Assembly: GCA_903824785.1 (NCBI GenBank)
Contig: CAIJYD010000115.1
Span: 1 to 64,000 of the forward strand
Length of the DNA stretch: 64,000 bases
Source of the DNA: an uncultured Bacteroidota bacterium
GTDB lineage: Bacteria; Bacteroidota; Bacteroidia; Bacteroidales; VadinHA17
Reading direction: 5' to 3'
Shown: piece after piece, positions 25,699 through 33,022 of the stretch
Layout: each line of letters opens with the position of its first letter
Position numbering within the stretch: the stretch's first letter is position 1
Translations under genes and position numbers: made by a program
Notes under the pieces: generated by a model
Database searches by the model: none
What the model was told of the DNA's origin: nothing
The model's input: the letters and a program-made list of their open reading frames with translations, nothing else

Positions 25699-27126
25699 CT
25701 ATCTCAGTGTAAAGGTAATTGGCACCATATACCAGACAGGAACCTCTTTTCCTCCCTGTCTTCCCGGCTTAAAGGTGGGGAGTGTGTTTACAACCCGTAA
25801 TGCCTCTGCATCAAGTTCAGGGTCAACACCCTTCAGAATACTGATTCTGTTCACTGCTCCTTTTTCTGTTACGCAGAAACGTACAATAACCCTTCCCTGA
25901 ATATTGTTCGTTTTTGCCATTTCGGGATAAGCGGTATTTTCAGCAATGAACTTCAGCAGTTCGGCATCACCGCCGGGGAAAAGAGGCATCTCTTCAACAG
26001 CGACAAAAGGTGTTATATCTTCAGCAGTTTCTGTATTAATTGCAGATTTTTCCTCTGTTACTGATCCTGAAATTTGCAATGGAGGAGGTGGTGGCGGGGG
26101 TGTAAGAGGAGGTGTTTTCTCATTACTTTTAACTACTTTGTTTTCTGTTGGTTTTGAGCCTTCTGATGCTGCCTTCGCTGGTTCAGGTAAATTGACAGAT
26201 GATGCTGTGATGGATACAGGTATGGGATCCGGCCTTAGCTGAGAAGGCTCAGGAATTTCTTTATATGCGGATATTGCCAGAAATACCACTCCTGTGACAG
26301 GAACCACCAGAAGAAGTTTCATATTTGCGAATGATGAAGTTGGTTTTTTTGTCATCATTATCATTCGTTGTTTTATGAGCGATGGATTTGAAAAACTGTT
26401 TGTCAGATTGAATGTTCCCGATTTAAAAACCTGGCTGAGTAGCAGACTCTGGTAGTTTACAACGGGAATACCCGACATGAGGCAACCCTGATCTGCCTGA
26501 TATTCATGAATTGCCCGAAGGGATATGTTAAACAGATAAACAGCAGGATTAAACCATTGAAATGCCTTTATTGTTTCAATAAAAATTATATCAATGAAAT
26601 GGTTCTGTCTGAGATGGTTCTGTTCGTGTTTAATAATTTCATCTGATTCCTCGGGGTTAAGCCGGGTATTAATAAAAATATAACCCATTGCAGAAAATCC
26701 GGATGTATTGAAGCCATTAAATTTAATAATCCGGCTTCCTCTGTCTTTCTTCCGTGCTATTAAAACAAAAAGATTAAGAAGGTCGGCTGCCAGTTTTAAT
26801 AAAAGGATAACTGCGCCGCTGATATATACTGAATAAATAATCTGCAACAGATTTACCGATGATCCGATCCGGCCTGAGCGTGCCGTATTGTCAGAAGTTG
26901 CTGAGACAAAGACTTCGGAGAGCAGTCTTCCGAAAAGCTGGATGTTCATTGGCCTTATTGTCTGCAGAGTAAAGTATGGCAGGATAAACGATAAGGCTAT
27001 TGAGAATAGAATAAATGCCCTGTTTCTGACGTATGAAGTATCTCTGCTGAGCAAAATGAAATATACAAGATAAAATGCTATCAGGTAAAAAGCAGCCTTA
27101 ACCATGTATATAATAAATGTATTCAT
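25699..27126 (-). CDS. BlaR1/MecR1-like M56 metallopeptidase fused to a TonB C-terminal domain
   Basis: This 475-residue membrane protein has helices near residues 5-25, 36-55, 95-115 and about 270-290. The zinc peptidase site HEQNH is at 167-171 (HExxH), followed by AFQWFNPAVYLF and HEYQADQ with the third ligand, as in BlaR1. After the last helix comes a proline-rich linker and then, from about residue 370, a TonB C-terminal domain in place of the penicillin-binding sensor of BlaR1. The stop of the blaI-like gene overlaps its start region, so they are coupled. By analogy, signal sensing outside would activate the peptidase and inactivate the repressor. The signal is unknown and is not expected to be a beta-lactam. 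Confidence 0.85.
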   Translation of the reverse strand: MNTFIIYMVKAAFYLIAFYLVYFILLSRDTSYVRNRAFILFSIALSFILPYFTLQTIRPMNIQLFGRLLSEVFVSATSDNTARSGRIGSSVNLLQIIYSVYISGAVILLLKLAADLLNLFVLIARKKDRGSRIIKFNGFNTSGFSAMGYIFINTRLNPEESDEIIKHEQNHLRQNHFIDIIFIETIKAFQWFNPAVYLFNISLRAIHEYQADQGCLMSGIPVVNYQSLLLSQVFKSGTFNLTNSFSNPSLIKQRMIMMTKKPTSSFANMKLLLVVPVTGVVFLAISAYKEIPEPSQLRPDPIPVSITASSVNLPEPAKAASEGSKPTENKVVKSNEKTPPLTPPPPPPPLQISGSVTEEKSAINTETAEDITPFVAVEEMPLFPGGDAELLKFIAENTAYPEMAKTNNIQGRVIVRFCVTEKGAVNRISILKGVDPELDAEALRVVNTLPTFKPGRQGGKEVPVWYMVPITFTLR

Positions 27127-27503
27127 TATATCATTTTTTGTTTTTTCACCTCTCCCTCCATTATTTTCATAATCTCCTCCATCTCTTTTACCGAGATACT
27201 TTTTTCTTTTGCAAAGAAGCTAACCATTTTCTCAAAAGAATTTGAAAAATAATCATTTACAAAAGTGCTGAGATGGTTTTTTGAATAGTCGCTTTTTGAT
27301 ACAACAGGAAAATATTCATGTGTTCGGCCATATGCTTTGTGCTCAACAAAACCTTTATCCTGAAGTATCCTGACGATAGTACTTACCGTATTGTATGCTG
27401 GTTTGGGTTCGTCAAAGTGCTCGAGAATTTCTTTGACAAATCCTTTTTTAAGCTTCCATAAAACCTGCATTACCTCTTCTTCGGCTCTTGTTAACTCTCT
27501 CAT
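27126..27503 (-). CDS. BlaI/MecI-family transcriptional repressor
   Basis: This 125-residue protein has an N-terminal winged helix: LTRAEEEVMQVLWKLKKGFVKEILEHF, then KPAYNTVSTIVRILQDKGFVEHKAYGRTHEYFPVV, closely matching BlaI and MecI. The C-terminal part (SKNHLSTFVNDYF and on) is the dimerisation region, with the site where M56 peptidases usually cut. It is co-transcribed with the M56 gene just downstream. It likely represses its own promoter and that of the TonB lipoprotein gene through the shared TTAGTT-N4-AACTAA dyad. Confidence 0.9.
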   Translation of the reverse strand: MRELTRAEEEVMQVLWKLKKGFVKEILEHFDEPKPAYNTVSTIVRILQDKGFVEHKAYGRTHEYFPVVSKSDYSKNHLSTFVNDYFSNSFEKMVSFFAKEKSISVKEMEEIMKIMEGEVKKQKMI

Positions 27504-27571
27504 TTTTCCTGTTATGTTTCTATTTCAGAATTCCCGATTCGTTAGTTTAGTTTTCCATTAATCAACAATCC

Positions 27572-27610
27572 CAAATATACAACGAAATATTTAGTTATGC
27601 AACTAAAAAC
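27572..27610 (-). promoter_or_regulatory. Promoter with BlaI-type operator, blaI-blaR-like unit
   Basis: On the minus strand, TTG is followed after 20 bases by TATATTTG (27572-27579), a perfect -7 element. The dyad TTAGTT-N4-AACTAA (27591-27606) covers the -33 element and adjacent spacer. A repressor bound there would block RNA polymerase. The same block precedes the TonB lipoprotein gene. Confidence 0.82.
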
Positions 27611-27893
27611 ATGTTTATTTTAATAATTTTCAGATTTTTTCTGACCCTCTCAGTGACAACATCAGGTATTTCCGGGTTTGTCATTCCGAGTCCAGTTTTT
27701 AAAAAATCCAAAGGTTTTTCCCGGTTGTATTCCGAAGGGGAAACAGACTGACCCTGTAGTTTAGGGAATTTGATACAGTGAATGTTTCCAATAATACCAA
27801 AAAATAACTTATTAATAATTCGCTTTTCGGTAAAAGGGAAAAAAAGTGTACTTTTATTTTTTTATTATTGTAACGTACGGAGATGTACTGTAA
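27611..27893. other. Upstream region of the ABC permease gene
   Basis: This gap of 283 bases lies between the divergent blaI-like unit and the permease. I see no open frame of substance. A near-match TACTTTTA (about 27849-27856) may be a -7 element for the permease, without a good -33 element. Confidence 0.4.
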
Positions 27894-29150
27894 ATGAAAT
27901 CAAGTATAAAGAGAATAGGTATTTTCAGAGAGAATCTGAGAATTTCATTCAAGGCAATCAAGTCAAACAGGTTAAGGGCGATTCTTACAATGGGGATTAT
28001 TGCCATTGGCATAATGGCTCTTGTTGGGATACTTACAGCAATAGATGCAATTAAATCCTCTCTTACCAGCCAGTTTACAATGATGGGTGCCAACTCATTC
28101 ACTATCACTTCCCGAGGGATGAATATTCAGATTGGTGACAGTAAAACCAGGACCAAGAATTTTTCCCGCATTTCATTCAGGGAAGCAGAAGAATTTAAAG
28201 ATCGGTTCAATGATGGTGTCAGAGTCTCAATATCCTTTTATGCATCAAGGCTATCGACAGTTAAGTATGGGGCAGAGGAGACAAATCCGAATGTTGAACT
28301 TTCAGGAGTTGATGAGAATCATCTTACAGTTGCCGGTTATGAAATAGAGAAGGGAAGGAATTTTACGGCCGATGAGGTTCAGATGAACAGGCATCTGGTA
28401 CTTATCGGAGCTGACATTGAAAAGGATCTTTTTTCTCCGGGAGTAGATCCGGTCGGTAGGGAGATCACAGTTGCCGGGATGAAGCTGAAAGTTGCCGGTG
28501 TATTGAAAAGAAAGGGATCCGGCCTGGGGAACCCTGATCTGGTCTGCTTTATGCCTGTAACTACTGCGCGTCAGTATTTTTCACGACCAAATATGACTTT
28601 CAACCTTACTGTTATGCCTGTGAACCCGGTAAATCTTGATGTAATGGCAGGAGAAGCTGAAGCTGTTTTCAGAATAGTAAGGAATCTGAATCCGAAAGAT
28701 GAATCTGATTTCAACATAAATAAAAGCGATAATATAGTAAAGATGCTTCTCGAAAACGTTAAATATGTTACTCTTGCGGCAACAATTATAGGAATTGTTA
28801 CATTATTTGGGGCTGCCGTAGGGCTTATGAATATTATGCTTGTCTCGGTTACTGAAAGGACACGCGAAATAGGGGTGAGGAAGGCTATCGGTGCAAAAAC
28901 GCAGACTATCAAGTATCAGTTTCTGTTTGAATCAATAATGATTGGACAGCTTGGTGGAATTTTTGGGATTATTCTTGGGATATTAATTGGAAATGCAGTA
29001 TCTTCAATGCTCAGATCAAGTTTTGTAATTCCATGGATCTGGGTAATTACCGGAATCGTTGTTTGTTTCATTGTGGGTGTTGTTTCTGGTTATGCACCTG
29101 CGGTGAAGGCAGCCAATATAGATCCTATTGAAGCTTTACGATACGAATAA
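27894..29150 (+). CDS. MacB/FtsX-type ABC transporter permease
   Basis: This 418-residue protein has the MacB layout. The first helix is near residues 22-45 (TMGIIAIGIMALVGILTAIDAIKSS), a periplasmic domain of about 230 residues follows, and three helices fill the C-terminal 135 residues, the first starting near 285 (LAATIIGIVTLFGAAVGLMNIMLV). VTERTREIGVRKAIGA is the coupling helix that contacts the ATPase. No ATP-binding subunit is encoded beside it, which is common in Bacteroidota where permeases and ATPases are scattered. MacB-type systems are mechanotransmitters that drive export across the envelope and do not transport through the bilayer. The substrate is unknown. A SiaC-like gene follows 11 bases later. 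Confidence 0.88.
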   Translation: MKSSIKRIGIFRENLRISFKAIKSNRLRAILTMGIIAIGIMALVGILTAIDAIKSSLTSQFTMMGANSFTITSRGMNIQIGDSKTRTKNFSRISFREAEEFKDRFNDGVRVSISFYASRLSTVKYGAEETNPNVELSGVDENHLTVAGYEIEKGRNFTADEVQMNRHLVLIGADIEKDLFSPGVDPVGREITVAGMKLKVAGVLKRKGSGLGNPDLVCFMPVTTARQYFSRPNMTFNLTVMPVNPVNLDVMAGEAEAVFRIVRNLNPKDESDFNINKSDNIVKMLLENVKYVTLAATIIGIVTLFGAAVGLMNIMLVSVTERTREIGVRKAIGAKTQTIKYQFLFESIMIGQLGGIFGIILGILIGNAVSSMLRSSFVIPWIWVITGIVVCFIVGVVSGYAPAVKAANIDPIEALRYE

Positions 29151-29161
29151 ACTATCAGAAT

Positions 29162-29539
29162 ATGGAAAAATATGTTATTCAGGAGGAGTTGAAAAATTGT
29201 CCGGGTATTATCTATTATCCCGATGATAACAGGCTTGAACTTTTCGGACGATCGATTCCTGAAAACCCTGAACTTATTTTCAGAAGGCTTGACGAATGGA
29301 TTACTCTCCATTTTAAAAAGAATAATGGGCTGGATGTTAATATTAAGCTAGAATATATAAACAGTGGCTCCTCAAAATACCTATATGAGATACTGAAAAG
29401 TCTTACAGGCTATAACCGTTCAGGAAAGCTGGTTAAGATGAAATGGCTTTATGAGGAAGACGATGAGGGAATGCTTGAACTGGGAGAACATTATAGGGAT
29501 ACCGCCGGGATACCACTTGAGATAGACATGATCATATAA
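29162..29539 (+). CDS. SiaC-family (DUF1987) regulatory phosphoprotein
   Basis: This 125-residue single-domain protein matches the SiaC/DUF1987 pattern: CPGIIYYPDDNRLELFGRSIPENPELIF at the start, LDVNIKLEYINSGSSKYLYEILKSL with the phosphorylatable Ser/Thr site (SGSSK), and VKMKWLYEEDDEGMLELGEHY at the end. In Pseudomonas aeruginosa, SiaC is phosphorylated by SiaB and dephosphorylated by SiaA, and activates the diguanylate cyclase SiaD. None of those partners is in the window, so the target here is unknown. It is closely linked to the ABC permease and ends at a strong bidirectional terminator. Confidence 0.82.
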   Translation: MEKYVIQEELKNCPGIIYYPDDNRLELFGRSIPENPELIFRRLDEWITLHFKKNNGLDVNIKLEYINSGSSKYLYEILKSLTGYNRSGKLVKMKWLYEEDDEGMLELGEHYRDTAGIPLEIDMII

Positions 29540-29542
29540 ATA

Positions 29543-29569
29543 AAAAAGAGAGGAAAATCCTCTCTTTTT
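29543..29569. terminator. Bidirectional intrinsic terminator
   Basis: An A-tract and GAGAGG on the left pair with CCTCTC and a T-tract on the right (29543-29553 with 29559-29569), giving an 11- to 12-bp stem and a 3-base loop. The A- and T-runs allow termination in both directions, between the convergent SiaC-like and gap genes. Confidence 0.9.
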
Positions 29570-29589
29570 CATTTTATCAACCTTTTCTG

Positions 29590-30591
29590 TTACTTCAGCA
29601 TTGGTATCAGATCGACAACCCTGCAGGAGTAGCCCCACTCGTTATCGTACCATGCAAGAACTTTTATCATTTTACCATTTACCATTGTGCTTTGAGCATC
29701 AAACACTGATGAATAAGTGCTATGAATTACATCAACAGAAACAATAGGATCTTCAGTATATTCAAGTATTCCTTTCATCGGACCTTCAGCTGCTTTTTTC
29801 ATTGCGGCATTAATCTCCTCTTTTGTTGCTTCTTTTTTAAGAACAGCTACTAAGTCTACAAGTGAACCTGTTGGTGTTGGTACCCTTACAGAGATGCCAT
29901 CAAGTTTGCCTTTAAGATCAGGAATTACTTTTCCAACAGCTTTTGCAGCACCTGTGGTTGTAGGTATCTGAGATAGAGCTGCAGATCTTGCACGTCTCAA
30001 GTCAGAATGAGGAAGATCAAGAATTCTCTGGTCGTTGGTATATGAGTGAATGGTTGTCATATAACCAATCTCTATGCCAAAGTTGTCATTCAGAACCTTT
30101 GCAATAGGTGCAAGGCAGTTAGTAGTACATGAAGCATTTGAAACACACTGATGCTCAGGTTTAAGGTCTTGGTCATTTACCCCTAATACGATCATTGCAT
30201 CAATGGTGTCTTTGGCAGGAACTGTAAGAATAACTTTTTTTGCGCCATTCTTAAGGTGATCGCCATAACCACCTTTTGGACTCTCTTTTGATGTAAAAAT
30301 TCCAGTTGACTCAACAACAACATCCGGTTTTTCTATCCAGGGGATATTTGCAGGATTTCTTTCAGCGCTGACCTTCACTTTCACACCGTTAACAATAATG
30401 TTTTCATTGTCGTGGGTGACGCCGGCAAATCTTCCCTGTGTTGAATCGTACTTAAGAAGATGTGCAAGTGTTTTTGTGTCAGTCAGATCGTTGATTCCTA
30501 TAATCTCAATATCCGGCCTTTCAAGAGCAATCTTAAAAACGTTACGGCCTATTCTGCCGAACCCGTTTATAGCTACTTTAATCTTTGACAT
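29590..30591 (-). CDS. gap: Glyceraldehyde-3-phosphate dehydrogenase, type I
   Basis: This 333-residue glycolytic enzyme has the N-terminal NAD-binding motif [15 protein letters not shown], the catalytic [12 protein letters not shown] (first cysteine is the nucleophile), the S-loop [24 protein letters not shown], and the C-terminal [28 protein letters not shown] places Asn-Asp after the second strand, consistent with NAD use. It has its own strong promoter (30627-30656) and a terminator 20 bases after its stop, so it is monocistronic. Confidence 0.97.
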   Translation of the reverse strand: MSKIKVAINGFGRIGRNVFKIALERPDIEIIGINDLTDTKTLAHLLKYDSTQGRFAGVTHDNENIIVNGVKVKVSAERNPANIPWIEKPDVVVESTGIFTSKESPKGGYGDHLKNGAKKVILTVPAKDTIDAMIVLGVNDQDLKPEHQCVSNASCTTNCLAPIAKVLNDNFGIEIGYMTTIHSYTNDQRILDLPHSDLRRARSAALSQIPTTTGAAKAVGKVIPDLKGKLDGISVRVPTPTGSLVDLVAVLKKEATKEEINAAMKKAAEGPMKGILEYTEDPIVSVDVIHSTYSSVFDAQSTMVNGKMIKVLAWYDNEWGYSCRVVDLIPMLK

Positions 30592-30626
30592 ATCTGTTAA
30601 ATTAATTAGTTAATAAATTTGACTCA

Positions 30627-30656
30627 CAAAAATAATACTTTCAATGAAAATGCCAA
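30627..30656 (-). promoter_or_regulatory. Promoter of gap
   Basis: On the minus strand TTG (30654-30656) is followed after 19 bases by TATTTTTG (30627-30634), a perfect match to TAnnTTTG. The leader is about 30 nt. Confidence 0.75.
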
Positions 30657-30669
30657 GAGTTAAAAAAGA

Positions 30670-31467
30670 TCATTTACTTTTTTTTCTCCGGAAGATATTA
30701 GAAAATTTATTTAATTCCGGATGGAGTGGGTCTATTATCATTCCGAATCTGTAACTGACAAATAATGAGAAGTATATGCTTTTATTATCGGAACTTGCCA
30801 TAATCGGTATCTTTTTTGGAAAAACGTTGATCTGGGCCCCAATCTCAATTGCATGGATTGCTTTGTCCTCTTTGCTGTACTCAAAATTAAAGCCAGCCTT
30901 AGCATAGAGACCGGGAAGAACTTTTGTTTCATTAAGTCCCTTCGTAAAAGCCGATTTACTGAAGATATCCTGAGGCAAAGCTATTGACGAACTGAACTTT
31001 TCCTCCTTAATATCATATTCATTAACTGAAATCGGATAGAGTACCTTATAATATATGGGTTTGTACAGAGCTATAACCGGACCGGCAGAATAAAAATACC
31101 TGATAGCGATTCCGCCAAGATCGGCTTTTTTAAATAGTTCATGCTGATGACCTATTCCCCCTCTCAGATAGATTGTGGAATTGAGTTTGCCGAAAACAAA
31201 AGTACCTCCCTGAATATATGGATTCGATAGTTTGTATTCTTTGGGATGTTTTAAGGTGCCTGCTTCAATCTCGATCAGACGCTTATTCAGATAATCAATT
31301 CTTTTTGCACCACGGTAACTGACCCCTATTCCATCAGTATTAAGAAGAATTGCAAAAGACCTTTCATTCCGGAAAAACACCTTCTGTTCCTCATTTAATT
31401 CACCCTGTGCAAAGAGTAAAACTGCACCAAACAATAATAATACCGCTGTTATAAGCAGTTTTTTCAT
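30670..31467 (-). CDS. Exported protein, probable outer-membrane beta-barrel
   Basis: This 265-residue protein has a clear signal peptide (about residues 1-20, ending LLFAQ). The mature part has many short alternating strands: AILLNTDGIGVSYRGAKRIDYL, YIQGGTFVFGKLNSTIYLRGGIG, LPGLYAKAGFNFEYS, IHAIEIGAQINVF and SIYFSLFVSYRFGM. This is typical of small Bacteroidota outer-membrane barrels, with a last strand ending in an aromatic and a basic tail after it. I do not recognise a named family. It lies 48 bases after a 41-residue lipoprotein gene and probably shares its promoter. Confidence 0.6.
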   Translation of the reverse strand: MKKLLITAVLLLFGAVLLFAQGELNEEQKVFFRNERSFAILLNTDGIGVSYRGAKRIDYLNKRLIEIEAGTLKHPKEYKLSNPYIQGGTFVFGKLNSTIYLRGGIGHQHELFKKADLGGIAIRYFYSAGPVIALYKPIYYKVLYPISVNEYDIKEEKFSSSIALPQDIFSKSAFTKGLNETKVLPGLYAKAGFNFEYSKEDKAIHAIEIGAQINVFPKKIPIMASSDNKSIYFSLFVSYRFGMIIDPLHPELNKFSNIFRRKKSK

Positions 31468-31515
31468 TTCTATGATGACTTAGATAAACTGAGTAACAAA
31501 AGAGCTGATTGAGTA

Positions 31516-31641
31516 TCAGACATTCTTTCCTGTCTGCTCAGTTTTTGTCTTTGAATAAGCAGGACATTCCTTTTTGTTACAAGAACTTAGAACTAAAACA
31601 GCAACAAAAGCAACTATAAAGAAAACAGCGATTTTTTTCAT
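31516..31641 (-). CDS. Small lipoprotein, 41 residues
   Basis: The minus strand encodes ATG at 31641 to TGA at 31516. The product begins MKKIAVFFIVAFVAVLVLSSC, a signal peptide with lipobox LSSC at residues 18-21. The remaining 20 residues are polar (NKKECPAYSK and on). It should be processed to a lipopeptide of about 21 residues. A strong promoter lies directly upstream (31669-31698), and the gene for a likely outer-membrane barrel follows, so I regard it as real despite its size. Similar tiny lipoproteins with a CPAY motif occur in other Bacteroidota, from memory. Their role is unknown. Confidence 0.75.
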   Translation of the reverse strand: MKKIAVFFIVAFVAVLVLSSCNKKECPAYSKTKTEQTGKNV

Positions 31642-31668
31642 ATCCTATTCTATGTTATTATTATTATA

Positions 31669-31698
31669 CAAAAGTAGACTTTTCCTTCTAAAAACAAA
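31669..31698 (-). promoter_or_regulatory. Promoter of the small lipoprotein and barrel genes
   Basis: On the minus strand TTTG (31695-31698) is followed after 18 bases by TACTTTTG (31669-31676). Both elements match the Bacteroidota consensus perfectly. Confidence 0.8.
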
Positions 31699-31923
31699 CT
31701 TTGTGCCAAACAATATAATTAACAATTTATTAATAGCACTGAAATTACTTTTTTTTAACATTTCTTTCTGTAAAAACAGATAAAAGGAATAATAAGTTCA
31801 ATGAAAAGAAAAAAATACTTGATGCACATCCGCGGGAACCAGGAAGTTTTTGTTTTTATAATGAAATATTATTGACCTTAATAAAACTTAAATTTTTTCA
31901 ATTATCCGGAATTTGAATGATTA

Positions 31924-31957
31924 TTTGCTCCAGGATAACTTTTTTACCTCATATTTG
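31924..31957 (+). promoter_or_regulatory. Probable promoter of msrBA
   Basis: TTTG at 31924-31927 is followed after 22 bases by CATATTTG at 31950-31957, one mismatch from TAnnTTTG. The gene also has a purine-rich GAGAAGGAG ribosome-binding site just before its ATG, stronger than is usual here. Confidence 0.55.
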
Positions 31958-31986
31958 TTATTCCTTTAAATTAAAGAGAAGGAGAC

Positions 31987-32919
31987 ATGAACAAAAAAAT
32001 TGTTATTATAATTTTAATATCTTATTTTGCTGTTATGAGCGAGGAATCATTTTCACAGGAGAAATTACAGTTTTTTGATCTCACAAAAGCTGAATCAGCT
32101 GTAATTAATAATAAGGGTACCGAAGCCCCTTTTACAGGGAAGTTTGATAAGTTTAAAGAAAACGGAACTTATGTCTGCAAAAAGTGTGGTGCAGCACTTT
32201 ACAGCTCGACCGTTAAGTTTGATTCCGGCTGTGGATGGCCAAGCTTCGACGATGAGATAAAAGGTGCCGTAAAAAGGTTTCCTGATCCCGATGGACGAAG
32301 AACAGAAATTGTATGCGCCAACTGCAACGCTCATCTGGGACATGTTTTTACAGGAGAAAAGATGACTCCCAAAAGCGTGCGTCATTGTGTCAATTCGGTT
32401 TCAATCGACTTTGTACCTGCACAACTGGCCCCTGGAAGATATGGTACTGCAATTTTTGCAGGTGGATGTTTCTGGGGAGTTGAGTATTTTCTGCAGAAAG
32501 AACCGGGTGTGATAACCGTAACTTCAGGCTATACAGGGGGTGAAGTAAAAAATCCGACCTATAAAGAGGTTTGTACAGGGAATACCGGACATGCTGAAGC
32601 TGTCAGGATTGTTTATGATCCTGATAAGACAAGCTATGAGAAACTGCTTAAATTATTTCTTGAGATTCACGATCCAACCCAGACAGGCAGGCAGGGACCC
32701 GACATAGGCGAACAGTACAGATCAGAAATATTCTATCTTAATGAGGATCAGAAGAGTATTTCAGAAAAAAACCTGAATATCCTGAAAGCCAAAGGATTGA
32801 AAATAGCAACTGCTCTTACCAAAGCCTCTGAGTTCTATCCGGCAGAAGCTTATCATCAGGATTATTATTTCAAGAACGGTAAGGTGCCCTATTGCCATGC
32901 ATTTACCAAGCGGTTCTGA
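31987..32919 (+). CDS. msrBA: Exported bifunctional methionine sulfoxide reductase MsrB-MsrA
   Basis: This 310-residue protein has a signal peptide (residues 1-24, ending SFSQ). The MsrB domain has two zinc-binding pairs (CKKCG and CANCN), FDSGCGWPSF, and the catalytic cysteine in RHCVNS. The MsrA domain from about residue 155 has the catalytic GCFWGVEYF, followed by SGYTGG and TGHAEAV. MsrB reduces the R and MsrA the S epimer of methionine sulfoxide, so together they repair oxidised periplasmic or surface proteins. The MsrB-first order is the less common fusion order. It stands alone with its own promoter. Confidence 0.94.
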   Translation: MNKKIVIIILISYFAVMSEESFSQEKLQFFDLTKAESAVINNKGTEAPFTGKFDKFKENGTYVCKKCGAALYSSTVKFDSGCGWPSFDDEIKGAVKRFPDPDGRRTEIVCANCNAHLGHVFTGEKMTPKSVRHCVNSVSIDFVPAQLAPGRYGTAIFAGGCFWGVEYFLQKEPGVITVTSGYTGGEVKNPTYKEVCTGNTGHAEAVRIVYDPDKTSYEKLLKLFLEIHDPTQTGRQGPDIGEQYRSEIFYLNEDQKSISEKNLNILKAKGLKIATALTKASEFYPAEAYHQDYYFKNGKVPYCHAFTKRF

Positions 32920-32961
32920 ACTCATAATTTAGAAAAAAAGATAATAAATAGCTCTTATTTA

Positions 32962-32993
32962 TTGCCACTAAACCGGGTAAACAATTAACTTTA
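32962..32993 (+). promoter_or_regulatory. Possible promoter of the cytochrome/oxidoreductase/ThuA unit
   Basis: TTG (32962-32964) is followed after 21 bases by TAACTTTA (32986-32993), one mismatch from TAnnTTTG. A perfect 7-bp inverted repeat AATAAAT/ATTTATT (32943-32949 and 32957-32963) overlaps the -33 element and could be an operator or a terminator hairpin for msrBA. Confidence 0.4.
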
Positions 32994-33022
32994 ACAAGTT
33001 TTAATTGATTTTTCCGGACAAT

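Larger units (their letters stand above)
31642..31986. other. Divergent intergenic region before msrBA
   Basis: This AT-rich gap of 345 bases contains the leftward promoter at 31669-31698 and a rightward one at 31924-31957. A 24-codon ATG frame at 31801-31875 is too short and unsupported to call. No RNA gene was recognised. Confidence 0.5.

Noticed and set aside
31801-31875. A 24-codon ATG frame between the lipoprotein and msrBA genes
   Set aside because: It has no promoter with good spacing, no clear ribosome-binding site and no hydrophobic or conserved pattern.
33005-33022. TTG start six codons upstream for the cytochrome-SUMF1 gene
   Set aside because: The ATG at 33023 is close to the basic N-terminus and membrane helix and is the simpler choice.
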